From Comamonas endophytica (lineage in GTDB: Bacteria; Pseudomonadota; Gammaproteobacteria; Burkholderiales; Burkholderiaceae_C), in the NCBI RefSeq assembly GCF_023634805.2, contig NZ_CP106881.1, positions 806,001 through 870,000 on the forward strand: a stretch of 64,000 nucleotides of DNA. Direction: 5' to 3'. A model generated the notes under the pieces. It did not search any database, was not told the DNA's origin, and saw only the letters and a program-made list of their open reading frames with translations. Shown here one piece after another: positions 8,287 to 16,567 of this stretch. How positions within the stretch are numbered: position 1 is the first letter of the stretch; the number at the start of each line of letters is the position of its first letter. The translations under genes were made by a program, and so were the position numbers.

Positions 8287-9099
8287 ATGACCCCCGCTGA
8301 ACTTCCGCCTGCCGCCACGCCCGCCGTGGAGGTGCTGTCGGCCGAGAAGACCTACCCCAACGGCACCCAGGCGCTGCTGCCCGTGGACCTGGGCATCGAG
8401 GAAGGCGAGTTCGTCACGCTGCTTGGCCCCTCGGGCTGCGGCAAGAGCACGCTGCTCAAAATGGTGGCCGGCCTGCTCGAGCCCACCGACGGCCGGCTGC
8501 ACCTGTGGCGCCGGCCCGTGGCGCAACTGGCCGAGAGCGGCAAGAAGATGGCCTTTGTCTTCCAGTCGCCGACGCTCATGCCCTGGGCCAGCGTGCAGAC
8601 CAATGTGCGCCTGCCGCTGGACCTGGCGGGCGTGGCGCGCGCCGAGGCCGATGCGCGCGTGACGGAGGCGCTGGCCCTGGTCGGCCTGTCGAAGTTCGCC
8701 CAGGCGCTGCCGCGCGCCTTGTCGGGCGGCATGCAGATGCGGGTGTCGATCGCACGCGGCCTGGTGACCCAGCCCGACCTGCTGCTGATGGACGAGCCCT
8801 TTGGCGCGCTCGACGAGATCACGCGCCACAAGCTCGACGCCGACCTGCTCGACCTGTGGCGCAGGAAGAAGCTCACGGTGATCTTCGTCACGCACTCGAT
8901 CCACGAGGCCGTCTTCCTGTCGAGCCGCGTGGTCATGATGGCCGCGCGCCCGGGCCGCGTGGTCGAGGAGTTCCGCATCGAAGCGCCCTACCCGCGCACG
9001 GCCGATTTCATGGTCTCGCCCGAATTCAGCCGCTACGCCAAGCTGCTGCAGGACAGCCTGCTGCGCGCCAGCGCCGACTCCATGGAGGCATTCGCATGA
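8287..9099 (+). CDS. ABC transporter ATP-binding protein (SsuB/TauB type)
   Basis: This 270-aa cytoplasmic ATPase has Walker A GPSGCGKST, the Q-loop in FVFQSPTLMPW, the signature LSGGMQMRVSIARGL, Walker B LLLMDEP and the switch His in FVTHSIHEAVFLSSRV. These are the hallmarks of nitrate/sulfonate/taurine-type importers that pair with NMT1-like binding proteins. It starts 53 bases after the binding protein and its stop overlaps the permease ATG (ATGA), so the subunits are coupled. Confidence 0.95.
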   Translation: MTPAELPPAATPAVEVLSAEKTYPNGTQALLPVDLGIEEGEFVTLLGPSGCGKSTLLKMVAGLLEPTDGRLHLWRRPVAQLAESGKKMAFVFQSPTLMPWASVQTNVRLPLDLAGVARAEADARVTEALALVGLSKFAQALPRALSGGMQMRVSIARGLVTQPDLLLMDEPFGALDEITRHKLDADLLDLWRRKKLTVIFVTHSIHEAVFLSSRVVMMAARPGRVVEEFRIEAPYPRTADFMVSPEFSRYAKLLQDSLLRASADSMEAFA

Positions 9100-9977
9100 G
9101 CACCCCGTTTCCAACCGTTTCCGCCGTCGCGCCACGCACTGCCCCGGCTGCGCCAGCCGCGAAGAAAGCCGCCCCGGTCCGGCCCACGCGCGCGCCCCTG
9201 CTGTCCCAGCCACGCGTGCAGCGCATCCTCTACCCGCTGCTGGTCGGCGTGGTGCTGATCGCGCTGTGGCAGGGCCTGGTCACGGGGCTGGAGCTGCCGC
9301 CCTATCTGGTGCCCTCGCCCTGGCTGATGCTGCAGACGCTGGTTACCGACTGGGCCGCGCTGGGCGCCTCGCTGTGGGTCACGATCAAGATCACGCTGCT
9401 GGCCTTCGTGGCCGCCACCGTGGCCGGGGTGCTGATCTCCTTCCTGTTCGTGCAGAGCAAGCGCATCGAGACCGCGCTTTTTCCCTATGCCGTGCTGCTG
9501 CAGGTCACGCCCATCGTCGCCGTCGCGCCGCTGATCATCATCTGGGTCAAGGACCCGACTGCCTCGATGGTGATCTGCGCCGCGCTGGTGGCGCTGTTCC
9601 CGATCATCAGCAACACCACGCTGGGCCTGCGCAGCGTCGAGCCCGACCTGCAGAGCTACTTCCAGCTCAACCGCGCGACGCGGCTGCAGACGCTGGTGCG
9701 GCTGCGCATCCCGAGCGCGCTGCCCTATTTCTTCGGCGGGCTGCGCATCTCCAGCGGCCTGGCGCTGATCGGCGCAGTGGTGGCCGAATTCGTCGCCGGC
9801 ACGGGCGGCTCGGGCGCGGGGCTGGCGTATCAGATCCTGCAGGCTGGGTTTCAACTCAACATCCCGCGGATGTTCGCGGCGCTGCTGCTGATTTCGCTGA
9901 CGGGCGTGGCGATGTTCGTGCTGATGGCGTGGCTGAGCCGGGTGGCGTTAGGAAGTTGGCATGCGAGCGAGAGCTAG
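9096..9977 (+). CDS. ABC transporter permease (SsuC/TauC type)
   Basis: This 293-aa inner-membrane subunit has an unusually long Ala/Pro-rich cytoplasmic N-terminus (about residues 1-45). About six transmembrane segments follow, starting with ILYPLLVGVVLIALWQGL. The coupling helix (EAA-type loop) lies near NRATRLQTLVRLRIPSALP, which contacts the ATPase. Length and topology fit the BPD_transp_1 family. It completes the importer. The gene is followed by a 218-base gap filled with repeats before the FAD-linked oxidase. Confidence 0.93.
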   Translation: MSTPFPTVSAVAPRTAPAAPAAKKAAPVRPTRAPLLSQPRVQRILYPLLVGVVLIALWQGLVTGLELPPYLVPSPWLMLQTLVTDWAALGASLWVTIKITLLAFVAATVAGVLISFLFVQSKRIETALFPYAVLLQVTPIVAVAPLIIIWVKDPTASMVICAALVALFPIISNTTLGLRSVEPDLQSYFQLNRATRLQTLVRLRIPSALPYFFGGLRISSGLALIGAVVAEFVAGTGGSGAGLAYQILQAGFQLNIPRMFAALLLISLTGVAMFVLMAWLSRVALGSWHASES

Positions 9978-10000
9978 ACGAGCTCACTGAACTTGAACAC

Positions 10001-10164
10001 AGGCCGTCCATCCTTCGACGAGCTCAGGACGAACGGTGTGTGTAAGCCCCTCCTCTTCTCCACCGTTCGTGGTGATCCTGAGCCTGTCGAAGGATCGAAC
10101 CATGAACGTCCTGCCCTCGTGAACACATCAGGCCGTTCGTCCGTCGACAGGCTCAGACGAACGG
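10001..10164. repeat. Interspersed repeat cluster inside the catabolic cluster
   Basis: Three copies of the CGTTCGTCCTGAGC / GCTCAGGACGAACGG family lie at about 10001-10038, 10059-10099 and 10130-10164 in alternating orientation. They separate the permease from the FAD-linked oxidase gene. They could act as a transcript-stabilising or partially terminating structure. Confidence 0.85.
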
Positions 10165-10195
10165 AAATTTGCCCAAAGCGTTTGAAGAGATAGAC

Positions 10196-11569
10196 ATGAC
10201 CGCCACCATTACCGCAGCCCACTACCTCCCCACCCTCCTCCCCACCCTCGACTGGATCTCCGACCCCCTGCGCGTGGGCCGCCTTTCGCAGGACTTCGCC
10301 TGGTTCAGCCCGGTGCTCAAACGCGAGCTGGCAGGCAAGCGCGCCGACATCGCCGTGCGCCCGCGCACCGAAGATGAAATCCGCCAGGTGGTGGCTGCCT
10401 GCGCCAGCGCCGGCATTCCCATCACGGTGCGCGGCAGCGGCACCGGCAATTACGGCCAGTGCACGCCGCTGCAGGGCGGCGTGATCCTCGACCTCTCGGG
10501 CTACAACGCCTTTGGCTGGGTGCGCGGCGGCGTGGGCCGGGCGCAGGCCGGTATCCGCCTGGGTGACTTCGACGCGCAGGCCAGGCCGCTGGGCCAGGAG
10601 CTGCGCTGGCTGCCTTCGACCTACCGCAGCGCCACGCTGGGCGGACTGTTCGGCGGCGGCTTTGGCGGCGCGGGCTCGATCAACCACGGCCCGCTGGCCG
10701 CGCCGGGCAACGTGCTGGCGGTGCGTGCCATGACCGTCGAAGCCGAGCCGCAGGTCATCGAGCTGCGCGGCGCCGAGGCCATGCTGCTGCACCACACCTA
10801 CGGCACCAACGGCATCGTGCTGGAGCTGGAAGTCGCGCTCACGCCGGCCATGGAGTGGACCGAATGCATTGCGACCTTCGACGCATTCGACGCGGCGCTG
10901 GAGTTTGCCGACCGCTTTGCCAGCGCGCCGGGCCTGGAGAAAAAGGAAGTGTGCTTTCTGGCCGCGCCCATTCCCGCCTACTTCACCAGCCTGGCCGAAT
11001 ACCTGCCCGCGGGCTGCCACGCGGTGCTGCTGCTGGTCGCGCCGCATTCCGAAGCCGGCATGCGCGACATGGTGGCCAGGCATGGCGGCCAGGTCAGCTA
11101 CCGCAAGACCGCCGAGGAAGTGAAGGCCGGCAACAAGACCCTGGTCGAGTACACCTGGAACCACACCACGCTGCATGCGCTCAAGGTGGACAAGGGGCTG
11201 ACCTATATCCAGAGCGGCTTCGATCCGAAACGCAAGCTCGAACAGGTCAAGGCGCTGGAAGCGGCGCTGGGCGGCGAGGTCATGATGCACCTCGAGTTCC
11301 TGCGCACCAAGGAAGGCGCGCTCAACTGCAGCGGGCTGCAGATCATCCGCTACACCACCGAGGAGCGGCTGAACCAGATCATGCAGATCCACCGCGACCA
11401 TGGCGTGCAGATCAACAACCCGCATGTCTACATCGTCGAGGACGGCAAGCAGAACAACCTCGACCCCGCCGTCGTCCAGACCAAGCAGCGCTTCGACCCG
11501 TTGGGTTTGCTCAATCCCGGCAAGCTGCGCAGCTGGGAGGCCATGCAGCCGCTGCGCCAGAGCGCGTAA
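10196..11569 (+). CDS. FAD-binding oxidase/dehydrogenase (GlcD/VAO-type)
   Basis: This 457-aa flavoprotein has an N-terminal FAD_binding_4 domain with the pyrophosphate-binding stretch VRGSGTGNYGQCTPLQGG and a glycine-rich STYRSATLGGLFGGGFGG. It ends in the family signature RFDPLGLLNPGKL. Such enzymes oxidise hydroxy acids, alcohols or amines and pass electrons to O2, a quinone or a ferredoxin. GAAGAGA upstream of the ATG is a modest ribosome site. It is on the same strand as the transporter and could be the last gene of the RutR-like operon, but a repeat-filled gap intervenes. Confidence 0.85.
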   Translation: MTATITAAHYLPTLLPTLDWISDPLRVGRLSQDFAWFSPVLKRELAGKRADIAVRPRTEDEIRQVVAACASAGIPITVRGSGTGNYGQCTPLQGGVILDLSGYNAFGWVRGGVGRAQAGIRLGDFDAQARPLGQELRWLPSTYRSATLGGLFGGGFGGAGSINHGPLAAPGNVLAVRAMTVEAEPQVIELRGAEAMLLHHTYGTNGIVLELEVALTPAMEWTECIATFDAFDAALEFADRFASAPGLEKKEVCFLAAPIPAYFTSLAEYLPAGCHAVLLLVAPHSEAGMRDMVARHGGQVSYRKTAEEVKAGNKTLVEYTWNHTTLHALKVDKGLTYIQSGFDPKRKLEQVKALEAALGGEVMMHLEFLRTKEGALNCSGLQIIRYTTEERLNQIMQIHRDHGVQINNPHVYIVEDGKQNNLDPAVVQTKQRFDPLGLLNPGKLRSWEAMQPLRQSA

Positions 11570-11661
11570 ATTACAGCCAATGCGTTGTCAACCGCCGCTG
11601 AAACTGGCGATCACCACCCCAGGGGCACCGAGGAAGGGCCGCCCCGCACCGAGGGTGCCGT

Positions 11662-11703
11662 CCCCCTCCACCGAAGGTTGAGAGGGGGAAGCGACGAAGT
11701 CGC
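11662..11703. other. Two adjacent hairpins between convergent genes
   Basis: CCCCCTC (11662-11668) pairs with GAGGGGG (11682-11688), followed directly by GCGAC-GAA-GTCGC (11691-11703). Placed between the convergent oxidase and Bug receptor genes, it could terminate transcription, but no T-run is present. The combination resembles a repeat common in this bacterial family. Confidence 0.5.
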
Positions 11704-11714
11704 TCAGGGGAGTG

Positions 11715-12689
11715 CTAATCCAATTTCACGCGGGCGTTCTTCACGACCTGCGCCATGCGCTGCAACTCCGAGCGCATGAAAGCCGCGGTGGCTTCGGGCG
11801 GCGTGAGCTTGATCTCGTAGCCCTGCGCGACCAGCGCGTTGCGCGCCTCGGGCTGGGCCAGCGTCTGCTGGAAAGCCTGGTGCAGGCGGCTGCGCTCGGC
11901 CATCGGCAGGTCCTTGGGACCCACGGCCGCGATCCAGCCTTCGAGCGCATAGTCGGGCAGGCCCTGCTCGGCAATCGTCGGCAGCTCGGGCATCGAAGGC
12001 ACGCGCTGCGCCGTGGTCACGCCCAGGGCGCGCAGCATGCCGCTCTTGATGTGCGGCGCCGCGGGCGCCAGCGCCACCACGGCCCACTGCACCTGGCCGC
12101 TGAGCAGGTCGTTCATCAGCATGCCCATGCCCTTGTAGGGAATGTGCCTGACGTCCAGCTTGGCCTGGTCGACCACCATTGCCGCGCCCAGGTGCAGGAT
12201 GGTGCCGTTGCCCGAGGAGCCGTAGTTCAGCGTGCCGGGCTTGGCCTTGGCCAGCGCCACCAGCTCCTGGATGCTGTGCGCCGGCACCGCCGGGTTGGCG
12301 ACCAGCACGAAGGGCGTCGCGCCGATGATGGTGATCGGCGAGATGTCCTGCATGGCGTCGAAGGGGATCGACGTGTAGACGCTGGGATTGACCACATGGT
12401 TGTTCGAGACCACGCCGATCATCGAGCCGTCCCTGGGGCCGCGCACGATCTGCGCCGTGCCGGTGATGCCACCCGCGCCCGGCAGGTTCTCGATGACCAC
12501 CGGGTGGCCCACGGCCTTGGCCAGCGAGGTGCTGATCGCGCGGATCGCGCCGTCGGCGCCCGAGCCTGCCGACAGCGGCAGGATCACGCGCAGCGGCTTG
12601 TCGCCCTGGGCCAGCGCGCCCAGCGGGAGCGCGAGGCTGGCGGCCGCAAGGGCCAGGAGGCTGCGTCGGGGAAGATGGGGAAAATGCAT
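11715..12689 (-). CDS. Tripartite tricarboxylate transporter receptor (Bug/TctC family)
   Basis: This 324-aa periplasmic solute receptor starts with a signal peptide carrying an RR pair (PRRSLLALAAASLALPLGALAQ). It continues with the Bug-family core: GAGGITGTAQIV, the DGSMIGVVS strand, LNYGSSGNGTILHLGAAM and HIPYKGMG. Such proteins bind carboxylates with high affinity; the cognate TctAB membrane genes are absent here, as is usual for Bug receptors. GGAGAC precedes the ATG. It follows the CoA-transferase and HMGL-like genes on the same strand, though a terminator lies between. Probably it delivers the acid those enzymes degrade. Confidence 0.92.
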   Translation of the reverse strand: MHFPHLPRRSLLALAAASLALPLGALAQGDKPLRVILPLSAGSGADGAIRAISTSLAKAVGHPVVIENLPGAGGITGTAQIVRGPRDGSMIGVVSNNHVVNPSVYTSIPFDAMQDISPITIIGATPFVLVANPAVPAHSIQELVALAKAKPGTLNYGSSGNGTILHLGAAMVVDQAKLDVRHIPYKGMGMLMNDLLSGQVQWAVVALAPAAPHIKSGMLRALGVTTAQRVPSMPELPTIAEQGLPDYALEGWIAAVGPKDLPMAERSRLHQAFQQTLAQPEARNALVAQGYEIKLTPPEATAAFMRSELQRMAQVVKNARVKLD

Positions 12690-12719
12690 GGCTTGTCTCC
12701 TGCTTTGTTTTTTATGGCG

Positions 12720-12746
12720 AAAAAAAGCCCGCGCATGCGCAGGCTT
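12720..12746 (-). terminator. Terminator after the CoA-transferase gene
   Basis: Arms AAGCC and GGCTT extended by the self-complementary GCGCATGCGC, with a run of T on the minus strand, 5 bases beyond the CoA-transferase stop. Confidence 0.8.
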
Positions 12747-12751
12747 GGGGG

Positions 12752-13975
12752 TTAGACCACGGCGCCGTTGGCTTCCATGGCTTTGACCTCGTCGGGGCTA
12801 TAGCCCAGCGAATCCAGCAGCTGCCGGGTGTGTTCCCCCAGCTTGGGCGGGTTGTGGCGGATGCCGGGGCGCTGGCCGTCCATGCGGATCGGCAGCAGGG
12901 TGGTGCGCGCAGTCTGCCCGGCACGCTCGCCATCGGTGAGCGTGACCTCGGCCAGCCCGCCCGTGGCGTTGAGGTGCGGGTCGTCGAACAGCTGCTCGGG
13001 ACGCACGATGGGCGCGTAGGGCAGGCCGTTGCGCTCGAAGATATCGGACAGCTGCTCGGTGCTGTAGGCCGACAGGCGGTGGCGCAGCTCGGGCAGCAGC
13101 GTCGGGCGGGCGCGCACGCGGTCGTTGTTGGTGGCATAGGCCGGGTCGGCCTGCAGGTCGGCAAAGCCCATGGCCTTGCACAGCGTGTTCCACTGCGCGT
13201 CGCTCACGGCCGCCAGGAAGATCTGGCCGTTGTCCTTGACGCTGAACACGTCGTACACCGCCCAGGCGGAGATGCGCTCGGGCATGGGCGCGGCCGCCTC
13301 GCCCGTCACGGCGTACTGCATCATGTGCTGGCCGACCAGGAACACATTGTTCTCGAACAGCGCCGAATCGATCTCCTGGCCGCGGCCGGTGGTGGCGCGC
13401 TGCATCAGCGCCGCCATCGCGCCGATCGCGCCGAACATGCCGCCCATGATGTCGTTGACGCTGGCACCCGCGCGCAGCGGGTCGCCCGGGCGGCCGGTCA
13501 TGTAGGCCAGCCCGCCCATCATCTGCACCACCTCGTCGAGCGCCGTGCGCTGCTCGTAGGGGCCGGGCAGGAAGCCCGCGTGGTTCACGTAGATCAGCCG
13601 CTCGTTCAGGCGCGACAGCGCGCTGTAGTCGAGGCCGTACTTCTTCATGACGCCGGGCTTGAAGTTCTGCACCACGATGTCGGCCGACGAGGCCAGGCGG
13701 ATCGCGGCCTGCAGGCCCTCGGGGTGGCGCAGGTCCAGCGCGATGCTCTTCTTGTTGCGGTTGAACATCGGGAAGAAGCCCGCGCCCGCGCCCAGCAGAT
13801 GGCGCGTGCGGTCGCCCTCGACGGGCTCGACCTTGATGACCTCGGCCCCCAGATCCGCCAGCACCATGCCGCAGGTGGGACCCATGACCATATGCGAAAA
13901 CTCCACCACCCGCAGACCCTGCAGCGGCAGGCCGGCACCCTTGGCCGCATCCGCAGCATTCAAATTCTCAGACAT
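12752..13975 (-). CDS. Class III (CaiB/BaiF) CoA-transferase
   Basis: This 407-aa enzyme moves CoA between carboxylic acids through a covalent aspartyl intermediate. Family hallmarks are the N-terminal GLRVVEFSHMVMGPTCGMVLADLGAEVIKVE, the FNRNKKSIALDL stretch, and the central RAGASVNDIMGGMFGAIGA region that holds the catalytic Asp. The ATG at 13975 is preferred over the GTG one codon upstream. It ends 21 bases before the HMG-CoA-lyase-like gene in the transcript (13997), so the two form an operon: CoA activation, then retro-aldol cleavage. Substrates of such pairs include itaconate-, citramalate- or dicarboxylate-type acids; which one is not visible. Confidence 0.9.
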   Translation of the reverse strand: MSENLNAADAAKGAGLPLQGLRVVEFSHMVMGPTCGMVLADLGAEVIKVEPVEGDRTRHLLGAGAGFFPMFNRNKKSIALDLRHPEGLQAAIRLASSADIVVQNFKPGVMKKYGLDYSALSRLNERLIYVNHAGFLPGPYEQRTALDEVVQMMGGLAYMTGRPGDPLRAGASVNDIMGGMFGAIGAMAALMQRATTGRGQEIDSALFENNVFLVGQHMMQYAVTGEAAAPMPERISAWAVYDVFSVKDNGQIFLAAVSDAQWNTLCKAMGFADLQADPAYATNNDRVRARPTLLPELRHRLSAYSTEQLSDIFERNGLPYAPIVRPEQLFDDPHLNATGGLAEVTLTDGERAGQTARTTLLPIRMDGQRPGIRHNPPKLGEHTRQLLDSLGYSPDEVKAMEANGAVV

Positions 13976-13996
13976 CACGTTCCATCCAAAACCGGC

Positions 13997-14941
13997 TCAG
14001 GCAGCCATCGCCGCCGCGCCATTGAGCACCTGCGGCAGACCTGCCTGCCACAGCACACCATGCAGGGTCTCCCCCGGCAACCAGGCCTCGAGCTGCCGGC
14101 GCAATGCCAGCAGGGCCTGGATATCCAATCCTGTCTCCACGCCCATGCGTTCGAGCATGAACGCCAGGTCCTCGGTCGCCACGTTGCCGCTGGCGCCCGG
14201 CGCATGCGGACAGCCGCCGATGCCGGCCAAGCAGGCATCGAAGCGCTCGATGCCGGTCTGCCAGGCCGCATAGGCATTTGCCAGGCCGAGCCCGCGCGTA
14301 TCGTGGAAGTGCGCGCAGCATAGCCTGTCTCCGACCTCGCGGCGCGCTGCCTCGAACATGCGCCGCACCATTTCGGGGTCGGCAAAGCCCACGGTATCGG
14401 CCAGGCTCACCCGGTCCGCGCCCGCATCGAGCAGCGCCACCAGCAGGCGCAGCACCTCGGCCGGCTCGACCTCGCCCTGCAGCGTACAGCCAAAGGCGGT
14501 ACCCACACCGCCCTCGATCAGCGTCGCGTGGCCGCCCGCGTCGCGCTGTGCGCGGATGCGTGCCACCTCGGCCACCACCTCGTCGGGCGTCTTGCGCAGA
14601 TTCGCCAGGCTGTGGGCATGGCTGGCCGACAGCGGCACCACCATCAGATCGGCGCCGCATTCCAGCGCCTTCTGCGCGCCCTTGAGATTGGGCACCAGCA
14701 CCGAGGCCACCAGCCCGGGCAGCGCCTTGGCATGCGCCAGCACCTCGGCGGTGTCGGCCAGCTGGGGCAGCAGCCGCGCCGGCACGAAGGAGCCGACCTC
14801 GATCTCGCGCTGGCCGGCGGCGTAGGCGGCATCGACCCAGGCGAGTTTTTGCGCCGTCGGCATGGTGCGCGCCAGGCTCTGCAGGCCGTCGCGCAGGCCG
14901 ACTTCGCGGAGGACGGCTTGGCGGGAAGCAGTGGACGGCAT
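13997..14941 (-). CDS. HMG-CoA lyase-like aldolase (HMGL family)
   Basis: This 314-aa TIM-barrel lyase has the family motifs EVGLRDGLQ (R17 and D18, catalytic Arg and metal Asp), EVGSFVPARLLPQLAD, the HxH metal pair in AHFHDTRGLGLAN, and the catalytic-Cys loop GIGGCPHAPGASGN. It splits 3-hydroxy-3-methyl-acyl-CoA esters such as HMG-CoA or a citramalyl-CoA analogue. GGAGACCGC precedes the ATG. Transcribed first in the minus-strand unit ahead of the CoA-transferase, and divergent from a LysR regulator that probably controls it. Leucine breakdown is less likely because the other enzymes of that pathway are absent. Confidence 0.9.
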   Translation of the reverse strand: MPSTASRQAVLREVGLRDGLQSLARTMPTAQKLAWVDAAYAAGQREIEVGSFVPARLLPQLADTAEVLAHAKALPGLVASVLVPNLKGAQKALECGADLMVVPLSASHAHSLANLRKTPDEVVAEVARIRAQRDAGGHATLIEGGVGTAFGCTLQGEVEPAEVLRLLVALLDAGADRVSLADTVGFADPEMVRRMFEAARREVGDRLCCAHFHDTRGLGLANAYAAWQTGIERFDACLAGIGGCPHAPGASGNVATEDLAFMLERMGVETGLDIQALLALRRQLEAWLPGETLHGVLWQAGLPQVLNGAAAMAA

Positions 14942-14982
14942 GCGGTCTCCAAATCGTTCTGGTTAGGGAATGCGCCGATTCT

Positions 14983-14992
14983 AGGAATTCCT
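14983..14992. promoter_or_regulatory. Palindrome in the lyase/LysR divergent promoter
   Basis: AGGAATTCCT is a perfect 10-base palindrome in the 107-base gap between the divergent lyase and LysR genes. It is a candidate LysR binding site, although the canonical T-N11-A box is not clear. Confidence 0.4.
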
Positions 14993-15048
14993 GGTCGGAA
15001 CGGATAATCAATTTTGGAACCACTAGCCTTCCCAAACGGAATACCTCC

Positions 15049-16008
15049 ATGCGCGACCTCGACCTGACCACCCTGCGGCTGTTCGTCGCCGTGTGCGAGC
15101 AACGCAATATCGCGGCGGTGGGCCTGCAGCAGGCCATGGTCGGCTCGGCCATCAGCAAGCGGCTGGCCCAGCTCGAATACCAGGTCGGCACGCAGCTGCT
15201 GGTGCGCAAGCGCCGCGGCGTGGCGCCCACGCCCGCCGGCGAGACCCTGCTCGAGCATGCACGCGCGCTGCTGGCGCGCAGCGCGGTGATCGCGCGCGAC
15301 ATGGCGGGCTATGCCCAGGGCACGCGCGGCCATGTGCGGCTGCTGGTCACCGCTTCGGTCATGGCCGAGTCGCTGGCCGACGACGTGGCGGCCTTCCTGC
15401 AAGCGCCCGCCCATGGCCAGATCCAGGTCAGCCTCGAGGAGCGCGTGAGCCCCGAAGTGGCGCGCGGCGTGCGCGAGGGCAGCGCCTCGGTCGGCATCTG
15501 CTGGGACGCGGCCGACCTCGAGGGCCTGCAGACCCAGGCCTACCGCGGCGACCACCTGGCCATCTGCGCGCATGCCAGCCACCCCGTCGCCGCGCGCCGG
15601 CAGGTGCACTTCGCCGAGGTGCTGGACCATGAATTCGTGAACATGCCGGCGCTCAGCGCGGTGCAGCAGATGCTCACGCGCGCCGCCGCCGTGCACGGCA
15701 AGGTGCTGCAGCACCGCATGCAGGTCTCGCATTTCGAGGCCGCGCTGCGCGTCGTGCGCGCCAACCTGGCGATCAGCGTGGTGCCTTTCGAGATCGCCGA
15801 GCCCTTTGCAAAGGCCTACGGCCTGCGCCTGGTGCCGCTGGCCGATGCCTGGGCGCAGCGGCGCTTCGCCATCTGCTTTCGCAGCCACGAGCAGCTGAGC
15901 ACGGCCGCGCAGCTGCTGGTCGCGCATCTGCATGGCTGCGGTCTGGAACATGCCGTTGGTAGAGGATGCGTCAGTCCGGAGCATGGGGCCGTACGGAAGC
16001 TGAGCTAA
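15049..16008 (+). CDS. LysR-family transcriptional regulator
   Basis: This 319-aa protein has an N-terminal winged helix-turn-helix (LRLFVAVCEQRNIAAVGLQQAMVGSAISKRLAQLEYQVGTQLLVRKRRG) and a periplasmic-binding-protein-like effector domain (about 92-300). It is divergent from the lyase/CoA-transferase operon, the classical LysR arrangement, so it probably activates that operon in response to its substrate acid. The Shine-Dalgarno is weak. The helix-turn-helix is a little unusual: AAVGLQQAMVGSAISK replaces the commoner AA..L..SQPAVS pattern. Confidence 0.92.
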   Translation: MRDLDLTTLRLFVAVCEQRNIAAVGLQQAMVGSAISKRLAQLEYQVGTQLLVRKRRGVAPTPAGETLLEHARALLARSAVIARDMAGYAQGTRGHVRLLVTASVMAESLADDVAAFLQAPAHGQIQVSLEERVSPEVARGVREGSASVGICWDAADLEGLQTQAYRGDHLAICAHASHPVAARRQVHFAEVLDHEFVNMPALSAVQQMLTRAAAVHGKVLQHRMQVSHFEAALRVVRANLAISVVPFEIAEPFAKAYGLRLVPLADAWAQRRFAICFRSHEQLSTAAQLLVAHLHGCGLEHAVGRGCVSPEHGAVRKLS

Positions 16009-16094
16009 TCCCCTGCAGCCAGCGTGGCTTGGCAGCAACAATTGCCTGGATTTTCCAGATTTGCTCATCTGCGCAAGGCGGATATGGCTTCGGA

Positions 16095-16133
16095 GCTACC
16101 AAACTTGTAGCAAGATAGTTTCCACGCTATAGT
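16095..16133 (+). promoter_or_regulatory. Promoter and probable autoregulatory operators of the HxlR gene
   Basis: TTGTAG (16105-16110) and TATAGT (16128-16133) are separated by 17 bases, a good sigma-70 promoter. GCTAC (16095-16099) and GTAGC (16107-16111) form an inverted repeat across the -35 box. ATAG and CTAT form a second around the spacer and -10. These are natural sites for the downstream winged-helix protein. Confidence 0.6.
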
Positions 16134-16197
16134 CATTTACGACTGGGCGCAGTGGCCAACGCACTGCCCACACCCCATCGCGCAAGGAGAAGCGTCC

Positions 16198-16503
16198 ATG
16201 AGCCCCAAGGAAAATGTCGCCATCAACCAGCTGTTCGAGCGGCTCGAATGCCGTTACGCGCTGCGGGTGCTGTGGGCGCTGCGGGACGGACATCCCCAGA
16301 CCTTCCGCCTGCTCCAGGACAGCGTCGGCGGCATCACCCCCAACACGCTCAACACCCGCATTAAGGAGCTGCGCGAATGCGGGCTGCTCGAGCATGGCAG
16401 CGATGGCTACATCGTGACGATGACGGGCCAGGACCTGCTCAAGAGGCTCAGCGACGTGCAGGCCTTTGCCAACCGCTGGGTCACGGCGCGCGCCAAGAAG
16501 TAA
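16198..16503 (+). CDS. HxlR-family winged-helix transcriptional regulator
   Basis: This 101-aa DNA-binding protein consists of a single winged helix: LFERLECRYALRVLWALRDGHPQTFRLLQ, then the recognition helix in GGITPNTLNTRIKELRECGLL and the wing around EHGSDGYIVTM. Family members act as dimers, often sensing aldehydes, quinones or disulfide stress. No conserved N-terminal cysteine stands out; C18 in LECRY is the main candidate. AAGGAG precedes the ATG. The FKBP gene follows 64 bases later and may be co-transcribed. Confidence 0.85.
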   Translation: MSPKENVAINQLFERLECRYALRVLWALRDGHPQTFRLLQDSVGGITPNTLNTRIKELRECGLLEHGSDGYIVTMTGQDLLKRLSDVQAFANRWVTARAKK

Positions 16504-16567
16504 AGTACGGCATTGACACCTGTCCCCCGCGGACGCTTTCACCTCCATTCATTTCCAAGGATCTCCC

